From Haloferax larsenii JCM 13917 (lineage in GTDB: Archaea; Halobacteriota; Halobacteria; Halobacteriales; Haloferacaceae): 64,000 nt of DNA. The translations under genes and the position numbers were made by a program. The notes beneath the pieces are model-generated. The model worked only from the letters and a program-made list of their open reading frames with translations. It did no database searches and was not told the DNA's origin. The DNA is taken from the NCBI RefSeq assembly GCF_000336955.1, contig NZ_AOLI01000019.1:274806-338805 (forward strand), read 5' to 3'. Positions 37,622-46,410 of this stretch are shown piece by piece. The first letter of the stretch is position 1; the number at the start of each line of letters is the position of its first letter.

Positions 37622-39217
37622 TTAGTCGAGCAGCGACTCGCCTGTCATCGCGGATGGCTGGTCGAGCCCGACCAGTTCGAGCAGCGTCGGCGCGATATCA
37701 CACAGCGACCCGTCTTTTCGAACCGTTCGACCGCCGGAAAGCGGACGGTCCGGGTCGTTCTCGTCGTTCCTGTCGTTCCCGCCGTTTTCGTCAGGGTGAG
37801 GCGGCACTTCCTCTTCGTCGTCCGCTTCGGGAACCAAGTAGACGAACGGGACCGGATTGAAGGTGTGCGCCGTGTGCGGGTCGTCTTCGGTCCCCATGTC
37901 GTCGGCGTTCCCGTGGTCGGCCGTGAGACAGACGTGGCCGCCGTGGCTGCGAACCGTCTCGACGAGTCGTCCGAGTTGTTCGTCCACCGCTTCGACCGCT
38001 TCGATAGCCGCCTCGTAGTCCCCCGTGTGGCCGACCATGTCCGGATTCGCGTAGTTGAGAACCATCACGTCGGGGTCTTCGGTCTCGACGAGGTTGATTG
38101 CTGTGTCAGTGAGTTCGGGTGCGGACATCTCCGGCTGGAGGTCGTAGGTCGGCACGTTCGGGCTCTCGACGATGCGTCGAATCTCACCCTCGAACTCGAT
38201 TTCGCGCCCGCCGTTGAGGAAGTAGGTGACGTGAGGGTACTTCTCGGATTCGGCGAGGCGGAGTTGCGTCATCCCGTCTTCGGAGAGCACGTCGCCGATG
38301 GTGTCTTCGGGCTGTTCCGGCGGGAACGCGACCGGAAGGTCGAACGTCTTGTCGTACTGCGTCATCGTCGTCAGCAGAATCTCCGGCGGCGTCGTCTCGA
38401 CGGCCCACTCGGGTTCGATATCGGCGAGCATTCGGACGAGTTGGCGAGCACGGTCCGCGCGGAAGTTGAAGAAGATGACTGCGTCGCCGTCGTCGAGTGC
38501 GGGCGCGTCGTCGACGAGCGTCGGTTCGACGAACTCGTCGGTGTCGCCGCGGTCGTACGAGTCCGTGACCGCATCGACGGCCGTTTCGGCGGTCCACTCG
38601 GCCTCGCGCTCGACGATGGCGTCGTACGCGCGCTTAGTGCGCTCCCAGTTCTCGTCGCGATCCATCGCGTAGTAGCGCCCGCTGACAGTCGCGACCTGCC
38701 CGGTACCGTGTTCGGCCGCGACGGATTCGAGGGACGAGAGGTACTCCTCGCCGCCGTGTGGGCTGGTGTCGCGGCCGTCGGTGAAGGCGTGGGTGACGGC
38801 CTCGATGCCGCGGTCTGCGGCGAGTTCGATGAGCGCGTAGAGGTGTTCCTGGTCGGAGTGGACGCCCCCGTCGGAGACGAGCCCCATGAAGTGGATGCGG
38901 CCGTCGTTCTCCTCGGCGTAGTCGAACGCGCCCGTGAGCGCGTCGTTCTCGAAGAACGAGCCATCGTCGATGCTGTCGCCGATGCGCGTGTAGGCCTGTT
39001 TGACGACGCGACCGGCACCGATGTTGAGGTGGCCGACTTCGCTGTTGCCCATCTGCCCGTCCGGGAGGCCGACGCGGCGACCGTCGGTGACGAGCGTGCC
39101 GAAGGCTCCCGTGTCGCGGTAGCGGTCGAAGTTTGGCGTGTTCGCTGCCTTGACGGCGTCTCGGCGGTCGTGGTCGCCGAGACCCCAACCGTCGAGGATG
39201 ACGAGGGCTGCTTTCAT
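37622..39217 (-). CDS. gpmI: 2,3-bisphosphoglycerate-independent phosphoglycerate mutase
   Basis: 531 aa. It starts MKAALVILDGWGLGD, with the metal Asp. The nucleophilic Ser is in GQMGNSEVGHLNIG (about 60). The phosphate-binding DGRDTSP is at about 150 and the second metal cluster at LTADHGNADDM (about 430). It interconverts 3- and 2-phosphoglycerate in glycolysis and gluconeogenesis with Mn. An acidic Asn/Asp-rich insertion of about 30 residues near the C-terminus (between FVYLVPEAD and GSLCDIAPT) lengthens it relative to most family members. Confidence 0.95.
   Translation of the reverse strand: MKAALVILDGWGLGDHDRRDAVKAANTPNFDRYRDTGAFGTLVTDGRRVGLPDGQMGNSEVGHLNIGAGRVVKQAYTRIGDSIDDGSFFENDALTGAFDYAEENDGRIHFMGLVSDGGVHSDQEHLYALIELAADRGIEAVTHAFTDGRDTSPHGGEEYLSSLESVAAEHGTGQVATVSGRYYAMDRDENWERTKRAYDAIVEREAEWTAETAVDAVTDSYDRGDTDEFVEPTLVDDAPALDDGDAVIFFNFRADRARQLVRMLADIEPEWAVETTPPEILLTTMTQYDKTFDLPVAFPPEQPEDTIGDVLSEDGMTQLRLAESEKYPHVTYFLNGGREIEFEGEIRRIVESPNVPTYDLQPEMSAPELTDTAINLVETEDPDVMVLNYANPDMVGHTGDYEAAIEAVEAVDEQLGRLVETVRSHGGHVCLTADHGNADDMGTEDDPHTAHTFNPVPFVYLVPEADDEEEVPPHPDENGGNDRNDENDPDRPLSGGRTVRKDGSLCDIAPTLLELVGLDQPSAMTGESLLD
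37754..37789 (-). repeat. 9-bp tandem repeat inside gpmI
   Basis: Four imperfect GTCGTTCYC-like units in a row encode the NDRNDEND part of the acidic insertion, a likely site of length variation. Confidence 0.7.
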
Positions 39218-39343
39218 TATCGGCCATTCAGTGTGCCCGGCTAATTGTCCTTCGCTCTCGGCAGTCACGAACAGTGGTGTGTGGGAAGTGTGCTGGACGC
39301 AACCCCGACGGTCTTTTCTCCTGCCGCCTCCTCGATTTCGCCG

Positions 39344-40036
39344 ATGCGTCGCCGTGACTTCGACTTCGACGAACGGGTCGACGAGTGGGTCGAGTACTAC
39401 CTCGGAAACGGACCCAGTCTCGTCGTCTTTCTCGTCCTCACCGGGTCGGCGTTTCTCGTCGGCGTGAGCTTCTACGTCCACTCGGACCCGTCGCTTTCGG
39501 ACCTCCCGACGTTTCTCTACCCGCTTTTCGGTGACTCGCCGACCGCGCTCGCGTTGCTGACGCTCTCGGCTGCGACGTTGCTTCCGAACCTCGGGCGACC
39601 AGTTTCAGACGCGCCGGTCAACCGCCCACTCGCGTATCTCCACACGCTCGCGTTCGTCTGGCTCGTGAAGTACGGTATATGGACGTTCGTCGCCCTCAAC
39701 CTTCGCCCGGACCTCTACGTGGGTTTCTCCGGGGCTGCGCTCTGGGACTACTGGGGCATCATGCTGACGCACCTCGGGTTCCTCGTCGGCGCGTATCTCG
39801 TCCCGCGATACGGCGCAACGACACGGGGCGCGCTCGCCTTCGCGCTCGCGCTCGCGCTCGTCAACGACGTGTTCGACTACGGGTTCGGCTACTACCCGCC
39901 GCTGAAGTACGACGCCGGTCTCTTACTGGCCGGAATCACCGTTGCACTGTCGTTTGTTGCGGTGGCGCTCGCCGCCCGCGCGTTCGACCGCCTCGACCTG
40001 ACAGGGGACGACTACTCTGACCCACGGAAACAGTAA
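39344..40036 (+). CDS. DUF1405 membrane protein
   Basis: 230 aa with about seven hydrophobic helices. DUF1405 features are a first helix VVFLVLTGSAFLVGVSFYV (about 26-44), the Gly/Trp segment VKYGIWTFVAL (about 108-118), MLTHLGFLVGAYL, and NDVFDYGFGYYPPL (about 173-186) in a conserved loop. The function of the family is unknown. ATG 39344 (MRRRDFDFDERV) is preferred over the longer frame from 39245. It is divergent from gpmI. Confidence 0.8.
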   Translation: MRRRDFDFDERVDEWVEYYLGNGPSLVVFLVLTGSAFLVGVSFYVHSDPSLSDLPTFLYPLFGDSPTALALLTLSAATLLPNLGRPVSDAPVNRPLAYLHTLAFVWLVKYGIWTFVALNLRPDLYVGFSGAALWDYWGIMLTHLGFLVGAYLVPRYGATTRGALAFALALALVNDVFDYGFGYYPPLKYDAGLLLAGITVALSFVAVALAARAFDRLDLTGDDYSDPRKQ

Positions 40037-40101
40037 CCGCACGACTGCGGTCGATTGTCCATGAGAAGGGCTTTTGCCCGCCCACGGACTATGGTCGGAT
40101 A

Positions 40102-40773
40102 ATGGACTCCGCGGTACTGCTCGACTTACTCGGGAACGAAAACCGGCGACGAATCCTCCGGTTGCTCTCGCACAAACCGTGCTACGTCACCGAGATCAGC
40201 GAGTACCTCGGCGTCAGCCCGAAGGCGGTCATCGACCACCTTCGAAAGCTGGAAGACGCGGGACTCATCGAGTCCCGGACCGACGACCAGCGCCGCAAAT
40301 ACTTTCATATCTCTCGGAACCTCCGACTGGAGGTCAACGTCTCGCGCTACGGATTCGGTGCCAAGAGCGCCTACCCGCCGAGTCCGAGCCTCGATATGGC
40401 CGGTCGGTGCCCCCACGTCTCGCTCGAACTCGACAGTAACGACACGGACGACATCGCCGAACTCGCCCGCGAACTCGGGAAGTTAGAGGACCTCGACAAC
40501 GAACTCTCGCTCGCACAGCGCTGGGTGCAAGGCAAACAAACGGAGGTGTTAGACCGCATCAACGACCGCCTCGGCGTCGATGCAGACAGCCGCTTCTACG
40601 CGGAGATTCTCGCAGCACTGGCGAACGGGTCGAGCGCGACCGAGAGCGTCGCCCGCGACGTCAACGCCGACCCCGAGGCGGTCGACGCCGCACTCCGTCA
40701 CCTCGCCGACAACGGTCTCGTCACCTACGACGGCGACAGGTGGGATATCGCGTCGTCGACGGCCGACCACTGA
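40102..40773 (+). CDS. ArsR-type HTH transcriptional regulator
   Basis: 223 aa. The N-terminal winged helix is clear: LLGNENRRRILRLLSHKPCYV (in parts), then recognition helix SPKAVIDHLRKLEDAGLIES and wing RRKYFHISRN (about 10-75). The middle has a helical coiled segment (about 115-160) and the C-terminus (about 165-215) looks like a second winged helix (ILAALANGSSATESVARDVN ... LADNGLVTYDG). No metal-binding Cys cluster is evident. The target genes are unknown. Confidence 0.83.
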   Translation: MDSAVLLDLLGNENRRRILRLLSHKPCYVTEISEYLGVSPKAVIDHLRKLEDAGLIESRTDDQRRKYFHISRNLRLEVNVSRYGFGAKSAYPPSPSLDMAGRCPHVSLELDSNDTDDIAELARELGKLEDLDNELSLAQRWVQGKQTEVLDRINDRLGVDADSRFYAEILAALANGSSATESVARDVNADPEAVDAALRHLADNGLVTYDGDRWDIASSTADH

Positions 40774-40785
40774 CGACAGCTTTTT

Positions 40786-41280
40786 TCAGACATCGCGGGT
40801 CAGCCCGTCGCGCAGGTCGCGCCCGAAGTAGTGCCCGACGAGCCCTGCGAGTCCTCCACTGAGCGCGCCGACGCCCGCGATGGCGAGCCCATAGTCCGCG
40901 AGCAACTGCACCGCAAACGGCGCGAAGACCGAAGCCAGCGTCGAGAGGACGAACGCGAGTCCTGCGGCGATGGCACCGGCCAGTCCGATTTCGACGTACC
41001 GGCGTTTCGAGCCGACGAGTCCGAGCAGGAACCCGGCGGCGGCGATACCGACAAAGCGGCCGATGAAGCCGACGAGTGGGATGGCACCGCCGACGACGAG
41101 TCCACCGATGGAGAGCACGAGCGCGAGCAGGAACGCCCGCGCGGAAAAGAGGCGACCGAGGCGACCCGGTTTTTTCTCGCTCGACTGGCTGGTCGGCGAC
41201 GAGTCGTCCTCGCCGAGGTTGAGGCCCGAGAGGATGTCGCTCGTGGACCGCTCAGACTCGCGTTGGTCTGACCGTTGCAT
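40786..41280 (-). CDS. Hypothetical four-helix membrane protein
   Basis: 164 aa. Residues 1-50 are hydrophilic and Ser/Glu-rich (QRESERSTSDILSGLNLGEDD). The rest is Gly/Ala/Leu-rich with about four helices (FLLALVLSIGGLVVGGAIPLVG ..., GIAAAGFLLGLVG, GLAGAIAAGLAFVLST, IAGVGALSGGLAGLVG). There is a KRR patch after helix 2. The family was not recognised; the layout resembles DUF456-like or Gly-zipper haloarchaeal proteins. It is convergent with the ArsR gene, 13 bases apart. Confidence 0.6.
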   Translation of the reverse strand: MQRSDQRESERSTSDILSGLNLGEDDSSPTSQSSEKKPGRLGRLFSARAFLLALVLSIGGLVVGGAIPLVGFIGRFVGIAAAGFLLGLVGSKRRYVEIGLAGAIAAGLAFVLSTLASVFAPFAVQLLADYGLAIAGVGALSGGLAGLVGHYFGRDLRDGLTRDV

Positions 41281-41400
41281 ACGTGTCAGGACGGCCGGGA
41301 GGCTGATGGCTCTTGTGCCGCGTGCGCCGTTCGCCGAAAACCGGCGGTACAGTGTACTGGTCACGGTGACTGTCACCGAGTCGTCGCGGCCGCAGTCCCG

Positions 41401-41604
41401 TCAGTTCCGGCCGAGGATGACGTACAGGAGAATGCCGAGGAGTGGGGCGAGAAAGACGACGATAGCCCAGAGGAACGCCGGGTGACCGCTGTTCCGCCGC
41501 GCATCGCTGTACGTCCACACGGCCAACCCAACCGTCACGAGGAAGACGAGGAAGAACACCGCACCCGCGCCACCACCTGATTGGAGGAGTATGCTGGAGG
41601 GCAT
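41401..41604 (-). CDS. Small PLDc_N-like two-helix membrane protein
   Basis: 67 aa. Two hydrophobic helices (AVFFLVFLVTVGLAVWTY and FLWAIVVFLAPLLGILLYVIL) around a short YSDARRNSGHP loop. This matches the phospholipase D N-terminal (PLDc_N) domain that occurs alone in small membrane proteins. No catalytic domain is attached. The role is unknown. Confidence 0.7.
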   Translation of the reverse strand: MPSSILLQSGGGAGAVFFLVFLVTVGLAVWTYSDARRNSGHPAFLWAIVVFLAPLLGILLYVILGRN

Positions 41605-41682
41605 ACGTTAGCCGACGAACGTCCGTGTGAAATGGCTTTTGGCTGCCATGTGTGATCTGTTGTTGTCTTCTCACACACTCCC

Positions 41683-41730
41683 TTGCAGTACCATTCCAGC
41701 TACTACAATTGCAGTACCATTCCAGCTACT
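41683..41730. repeat. Two 22-bp direct repeats upstream of gatD
   Basis: An exact 22-base word occurs at 41683-41704 and 41709-41730, separated by ACAA (period 26). Each copy contains GTACCATTCCAGCTACT. No further copies are visible in the flanks, so it is not a CRISPR array. Confidence 0.85.
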
Positions 41731-41733
41731 GTA

Positions 41734-41768
41734 CCGAGAGACGAGCGGTAGCGAGTCTCTCGGCCTTT
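41734..41768 (+). terminator. Hairpin CCGAGAGAC/GTCTCTCGG with T-tract
   Basis: Nine-bp arms at 41734-41742 and 41755-41763 around a GAGCGGTAGCGA loop, followed by CCTTTTT. It lies upstream of gatD, so it may act as an attenuator or end an unannotated transcript. Confidence 0.55.
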
Positions 41769-41786
41769 TTCCCTCCAGGTTTTTGT

Positions 41787-41813
41787 CGGAGGGGTGGCTC
41801 TGCCACCCCTCCG
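41787..41813. repeat. Perfect 12-bp inverted repeat before gatD
   Basis: CGGAGGGGTGGC and its complement are separated by TCT, then TAAAAA. The very stable stem lies 45 bases before the gatD start. Confidence 0.8.
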
Positions 41814-41857
41814 GTAAAAAGGTGGGTTTGAAGTCTGACCCCGCGGTATCCCGCGAT

Positions 41858-43105
41858 ATGAACGCAGGGGACCTCGTCCGCGTCACCCGCGCGGGCGTCA
41901 CGAACGAAGGCGTCCTGATGCCCTCTTCGACAGAGGAGTACCTCGTCGTCAAGCTCGACGGCGGGTACAACATCGGCATCGCGCGCGAGGACGCAGACGT
42001 CGACGTACTCGAAACTGACGTGTACGACATCGAAGACGCACAGACCGACAGCGACGGGACCTCCGAAATCGAGTTCGACGAGGACCTGCCGACCATCTCG
42101 CTTATCTCTACCGGCGGGACCATCGCCTCGACCGTGGACTACCGCACGGGTGCGGTGACTGCGCAGTTCGACGCCGAAGACGTGCTTCGGGCCGTCCCTG
42201 ACCTCGCAGGGCGGGCGAACTACCGCGGCCGCGTCGTCGCCAACATCCTCTCGGAGAACATGACGACCGACGTGTGGGTCGACCTCGCCGAGGCCGTCGT
42301 CGAGGAAATCGAAGCCGGTGCCGACGGTGTCGTCATCATGCACGGGACCGACACGATGCAGTTCTCCGCGTCGGCGCTGGCGTTCATGCTCGATACGCCC
42401 GTTCCCATCGTCTTTACGGGCAGCCAGCGCTCGGCGGACCGCCCCTCGTCGGACAACGTGATGAATGCCGTCTGCGCCGTCGAGGCCGCGAAGGGCGACG
42501 CCGCGGAGGTCATGATTTGCATGCACGCCTCCGAGTCCGACGACGCCTGCGCGCTCCACGAGGGGACGCGCGTCCGCAAGAACCACACCTCGCGCCGCGA
42601 CGCCTTCCGGACCATCGGCGCGAAGCCACTCGGTGAGGTCGACTACGAGAGCGAGGAAATCACGTTCCGTCGCGACTACACGCCGCGAGGCGAGACCGAC
42701 CTCGCGCTCCACGCCGACCTCGACGACGAGGTCGAACTCGTGAAGTTCACGCCCGGGATGGACCCCGCGGCGCTGGACTACCTCGACGGGAAGTCCGGCC
42801 TCATCATCGAGGGGACGGGTCTCGGACACGTTCACACCGACTTCATCCCGCGTATCGAGGAACTCGTCGACGACGGCACCGTCGTCGCGATGGCCTCGCA
42901 GTGTCTCGAAGGCCGCGTCTGCGACCGGGTTTACGACACGGGTCGCGACCTGCTCGACGCGGGCGTCGTCGAAGCCGGAGACACCCTGCCGGGAACGGCG
43001 AAAGTGAAGCTCATGTGGGCGCTTGCGAACCTCTCGGACCCGGCGGAAGCGATGGGCCGAGACATCGCCGGGGAGTTGACAGAGCGCTCCGTGCCGTGGG
43101 AGTGA
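41858..43105 (+). CDS. gatD: Glu-tRNA(Gln) amidotransferase subunit D
   Basis: 415 aa. An N-terminal Tudor-like domain (about 1-75) precedes an L-asparaginase-like domain: ISLISTGGTIAS (nucleophile Thr, about 85), HGTDTMQFSA (about 160), the second Thr and catalytic Asp/Lys segments, and the C-terminal GTGLGHVHTDF. With GatE it releases ammonia from Gln for amidation of Glu-tRNA(Gln), the archaeal route to Gln-tRNA. ATG 41858 is chosen because it opens the Tudor-like domain after the structured leader. It lies four bases before the GNAT gene. Confidence 0.95.
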   Translation: MNAGDLVRVTRAGVTNEGVLMPSSTEEYLVVKLDGGYNIGIAREDADVDVLETDVYDIEDAQTDSDGTSEIEFDEDLPTISLISTGGTIASTVDYRTGAVTAQFDAEDVLRAVPDLAGRANYRGRVVANILSENMTTDVWVDLAEAVVEEIEAGADGVVIMHGTDTMQFSASALAFMLDTPVPIVFTGSQRSADRPSSDNVMNAVCAVEAAKGDAAEVMICMHASESDDACALHEGTRVRKNHTSRRDAFRTIGAKPLGEVDYESEEITFRRDYTPRGETDLALHADLDDEVELVKFTPGMDPAALDYLDGKSGLIIEGTGLGHVHTDFIPRIEELVDDGTVVAMASQCLEGRVCDRVYDTGRDLLDAGVVEAGDTLPGTAKVKLMWALANLSDPAEAMGRDIAGELTERSVPWE

Positions 43106-43109
43106 CCTG

Positions 43110-44030
43110 ATGGAGATACGCCCCGCTCGACCCGAGGATTACGACGCGGTCGCAGCGTTCACCCGCGATACGTGGGCCGACCGCGACGGCTCGGACTACA
43201 TCCCCGACATCTACCACGACTGGATTGCCCCTGACGACCCCACACAGGCGACCCTCCTCGTCGATATGGGCGACGAGACGCCCTCAGACGATATCGCCGC
43301 CATCGCGCAGATGGTCATGCTCTCGGAGTACGAGGCGTGGGCACAGGGGATGCGCGTCGCCCCCGCCTACCGCGAGCAGGGGATTGCGACGACGCTCACC
43401 CACGCGCTGTTCGACTGGGCGCGCGAGCAGGGCGCACGTCGCGCTCGGAACATGATTCACTCGTGGAACATGCCGAGCCTCGCGAACGCCCGGCACGTCG
43501 GGTTCGAACCCGCCGTGGAGTTCCGGTGGGCCATGCCGGAACCGGACGCTGACGCCGGACGCGACAGCGAGTCCGACTACCGCGTCGGCGACGATGCGGA
43601 CGCGGCGTGGGCGCTCTGGACCGGCAGCGAGATGCGAACCGAACTCTCGGGGCTCGCACTCGACCCCGACGAGTCGTGGGCGCTCTCGGAGTTGACCCGT
43701 CAGCGACTCCACGACGCTGCGGCCGACGACCGACTCTTCGTCGTCGCCGACGAGCGAGTGGCGGGCTTTACCCACCGGGTTCGGACCTACACCCGCGAAC
43801 CCGAAGACGGAGGAGAAGTAACGTGGGCGGAGTACGCAGTCGCCGCGTGGACCGACGCAGACGCCTGCCGAGCACTAATGGACGCGATTCGCCGCGACGC
43901 CGCGGCGGTCGGTGCCGACCGGACGCGAGTGCTCGTCCCGGAAGCACTCGGGTGGCTCTCCGATGTCGCACTCGCCCGAAGCGACCTCGCAGAAGAGCCG
44001 ACGTTCGTGATGGAAGCGGACCTCACGTAG
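43110..44030 (+). CDS. GNAT-family N-acetyltransferase
   Basis: 306 aa. The N-terminal GNAT domain has EIRPARPEDYDAVAAF at the start and the acetyl-CoA loop VAPAYREQGIATTL (about 92-105; Q/RxxGxG/A form), followed by NMIHSWNMPSLANARHVGFE. A second, weaker GNAT-like half (about 155-306) lacks a clear acetyl-CoA loop. Acceptor unknown. It is co-directional with gatD, four bases after its stop, so probably one transcript. Confidence 0.85.
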   Translation: MEIRPARPEDYDAVAAFTRDTWADRDGSDYIPDIYHDWIAPDDPTQATLLVDMGDETPSDDIAAIAQMVMLSEYEAWAQGMRVAPAYREQGIATTLTHALFDWAREQGARRARNMIHSWNMPSLANARHVGFEPAVEFRWAMPEPDADAGRDSESDYRVGDDADAAWALWTGSEMRTELSGLALDPDESWALSELTRQRLHDAAADDRLFVVADERVAGFTHRVRTYTREPEDGGEVTWAEYAVAAWTDADACRALMDAIRRDAAAVGADRTRVLVPEALGWLSDVALARSDLAEEPTFVMEADLT

Positions 44031-44048
44031 GCCGCACCGTCGGCACGC

Positions 44049-45074
44049 TCAGGTCCACGTCACCTCACCGACTTCGTATCTCGCACCGCCGAGTTCGGAG
44101 TCAGTGACTTCGAGTCGCCAGCCGTGGAGGTCGGCAATGCGGGAGACGATTGCGGTGTCGACCATCTCGTAGTCGGCACCGAGAAGCTCGTCGTCGGAGA
44201 ACTGAGCACGCTCTTCGGCCGGCATTTGCGGGCCGTCGTCGTCGATGAAGAACCCGTCGGCCGTCGTGCCGACGATGATTCGCGAGAGGGACGCGGCGGT
44301 CGCGTCCCGATGGCTGCTGTGGTTCAGAAGCAACTTACAGAACAACCCGAAGAGGTGAGCGTCGGCCATGAGATGCCCGTGCCCGACAATTCGAAGCGAG
44401 ACACCGGCGTGGTCGATGTCCGCCCACGCGACTTCGATTGCCGACCGAAAGTCGACCGGTTGCGTGTCGACCCGCGTCCCCTGGTTCGACAGCGCGACGC
44501 TCTGCTCGACGACGCTGTCCATACGCTCGAGGGCCTCGGCGAGCACCGCGGCGTCTGCTCCATCTGCGGCGACCAGTCGGCTGGCGGTCTCCATCGCCGA
44601 CGAGAGCGGTTCTCGAAGCTCCGCCGAGAGGAACCCGACGAGCATCGCGAGTTGGCGATTCGTTCCGCTCACCTGCAACTCCACGAGGCGACGCTCGGTG
44701 ATGTTCTGGTGGACGACGAGGACGAACCGGCCGTGTCTGGGTGTGTCGAACGGCACCGCCTGCATCGTGAACCACCGAAACTCCGACGATGAGTGACACG
44801 GGTACTCGACCGAAAAGAGGTCCTGTGTTCCCTGCAAGAGACCCCGAATCCCGTCGGCGACGACGCCCGCGACCTCCTCGTCGTCGCGGGCAGCATCGCA
44901 CGTGTCTAGATAATTGACTCCCAGCGAGTCCGGCGAGCCGACGTAGCCGTTCGCGCTGGCGAACGTTCGCCAGGCTCGGTTCGTGTAGACGATGTCGCCG
45001 TGACTATCGAGTATCGCGACTTCCGTCGGTAGTTCGTCGAAGGCCAGTTCGAGAAACGACACCTCTCCTTCCAT
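44049..45074 (-). CDS. PAS-domain histidine kinase homologue lacking the phospho-acceptor
   Basis: 341 aa, soluble. A PAS domain (about 9-125; VAILDSHGDIVYTNRAW) precedes a HisKA-like helix pair and an ATPase-like domain (about 215-330; IVGTTADGFFIDDDGPQMPAEER). In the H-box, FLSAELREPLSSAM (148-161), position 151 is Ala where kinases have His (SHELRNPL). The ATPase G2 box is also weak (DYEMVDTAIVSRIADLHGW lacks GxGxGL). It therefore cannot autophosphorylate in the usual way and may be a sensor or dimer partner. Its ATG is at 45074. Confidence 0.75.
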   Translation of the reverse strand: MEGEVSFLELAFDELPTEVAILDSHGDIVYTNRAWRTFASANGYVGSPDSLGVNYLDTCDAARDDEEVAGVVADGIRGLLQGTQDLFSVEYPCHSSSEFRWFTMQAVPFDTPRHGRFVLVVHQNITERRLVELQVSGTNRQLAMLVGFLSAELREPLSSAMETASRLVAADGADAAVLAEALERMDSVVEQSVALSNQGTRVDTQPVDFRSAIEVAWADIDHAGVSLRIVGHGHLMADAHLFGLFCKLLLNHSSHRDATAASLSRIIVGTTADGFFIDDDGPQMPAEERAQFSDDELLGADYEMVDTAIVSRIADLHGWRLEVTDSELGGARYEVGEVTWT

Positions 45075-45230
45075 GGCTACTAATGACACCCAAACGGCTT
45101 TGACCTTTCTGTGGGCTGACGGTCTCTCGTTCGAGAACACTCGGAAGAGACGCACAGCTACCTGCGTCGAGAAGATGAGAGGAGCCTACAGCTATCCGTG
45201 TCGAGAAAGCGAAACCGTGCGGCTGTTCGG

Positions 45231-46313
45231 TCAGTCCGAGGCGACGACGCGCCGCTTACGCCCGTTTCCCTCTGACTCCGTCATCGCGAGGACGTCGTCG
45301 AAGAAGTCGAGCGTGTCGTTCGGGCCGGGGTGGGCTTCGGGGTGGTACTGGCGCGTGATGACGTCCAGTTCCTCGCTCGCGAGGCCCTCTGCGGTGTCGT
45401 CGTTGACGTTGATTTGGGTAACGTCGAGGTGTTCACCGGGGTCAGCGACGGTGTACCCGTGGTTCTGGGTGGTCATGACGACGCGACCCGTCTCGATGTC
45501 GCGAACGGGCTGGTTCACGCCGCGGTGTCCGAACGCCATCTTCTCGGTGGTACCGCCGAGCGCGCTGGCGATAATCTGCTGGCCGAGACAGATGCCCGCC
45601 ATCGGAACGTCGCCTGCGAAGTAATCGACGAGGTCGTGGGTCGGCTCGTAGTTTTCGGGGTCGCCGGGGCCGTTGGAGATAAACAGGATGTCGGTGTCGA
45701 GCGCTTCGACGTCCTCGGGCGACGCGTCGTACGGAAGGACGTGAACCGTGGCGCCGCGCTGGACGAGCGAGTCCACGATGGACTGCTTGGCACCGCAGTC
45801 GACGAGCGTGACGGTGGTGTCGCCGTCGCCCTCGTAGGTGGTCGGCTCGGGCGTCGTGACCTGTGCGCCGATTTCGGTGTGCTCGCTCATGCCCTTGCAC
45901 TTGGCCAGTTCCGCTTTTGCGGCTTCGGGCGTCGCGTCGTCGCCGACCGCGATACCGACTTTCATCGCGCCCTCCTCGCGAATCGAGGTGACGAGGTCGC
46001 GCGTGTCGAGGTGGTCGACAGCCGGGACGTCTTCCTCGGCGAGCCACTCGACGACTTCTTCGGTGAACTCACGGGCGACAGCGGCGCGCGGGTGAACCCG
46101 GTCGGATTCGAATCGCTCCGCTCGGACGCCGTAGTTCCCGATGAGAGGGTACGAGAAGGTGAGGACCTGTTCTTCGTAGGATGGGTCAGTCAAGCTCTCT
46201 TCGTACCCGGTGTATGCAGTCGTGAACACCAGTTCACCACGTGTACGTCCCGGAACGCGACCACGCGCTTCGACCACGCGGCCATCTTCCAGGGCCAGAT
46301 AGGCGTCCGACAT
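45231..46313 (-). CDS. carA: Carbamoyl phosphate synthase small subunit
   Basis: 360 aa glutaminase subunit. The N-terminal domain starts YLALEDGRVVEARG. The class I amidotransferase has VDCGAKQSIVDSL, the oxyanion GPGDPENYEPT, nucleophile Cys in MAGICLGQQIIA (about 236) and the catalytic His-x-Glu in HPEAHPGPNDT. With CarB it makes carbamoyl phosphate for arginine and pyrimidines. ATG 46313 is chosen over a longer frame. It is divergent from an Lrp-type regulator, with a palindrome between. Confidence 0.94.
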   Translation of the reverse strand: MSDAYLALEDGRVVEARGRVPGRTRGELVFTTAYTGYEESLTDPSYEEQVLTFSYPLIGNYGVRAERFESDRVHPRAAVAREFTEEVVEWLAEEDVPAVDHLDTRDLVTSIREEGAMKVGIAVGDDATPEAAKAELAKCKGMSEHTEIGAQVTTPEPTTYEGDGDTTVTLVDCGAKQSIVDSLVQRGATVHVLPYDASPEDVEALDTDILFISNGPGDPENYEPTHDLVDYFAGDVPMAGICLGQQIIASALGGTTEKMAFGHRGVNQPVRDIETGRVVMTTQNHGYTVADPGEHLDVTQINVNDDTAEGLASEELDVITRQYHPEAHPGPNDTLDFFDDVLAMTESEGNGRKRRVVASD

Positions 46314-46365
46314 TACGAGAAACGAACGGAACACGGGTGCATAAGTGTTGCTTTCGAAGCCGAGT

Positions 46366-46380
46366 TACGAAATTCGTAAT
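46366..46380. promoter_or_regulatory. 15-bp palindrome, probable operator between carA and lrp
   Basis: TTACGAAATTCGTAA is a perfect inverted repeat about 30 bases before the lrp start and 55 before carA. Its place between a divergent regulator and carA suits Lrp-family autoregulation and control of carA. Confidence 0.55.
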
Positions 46381-46410
46381 CGGTAAGTCGCTGGGGTGGT
46401 CAGGAGGGAT

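Noticed and set aside
41683..41730. Possible CRISPR array
   Set aside because: Only two copies, spaced by four bases, which is too short for spacers.
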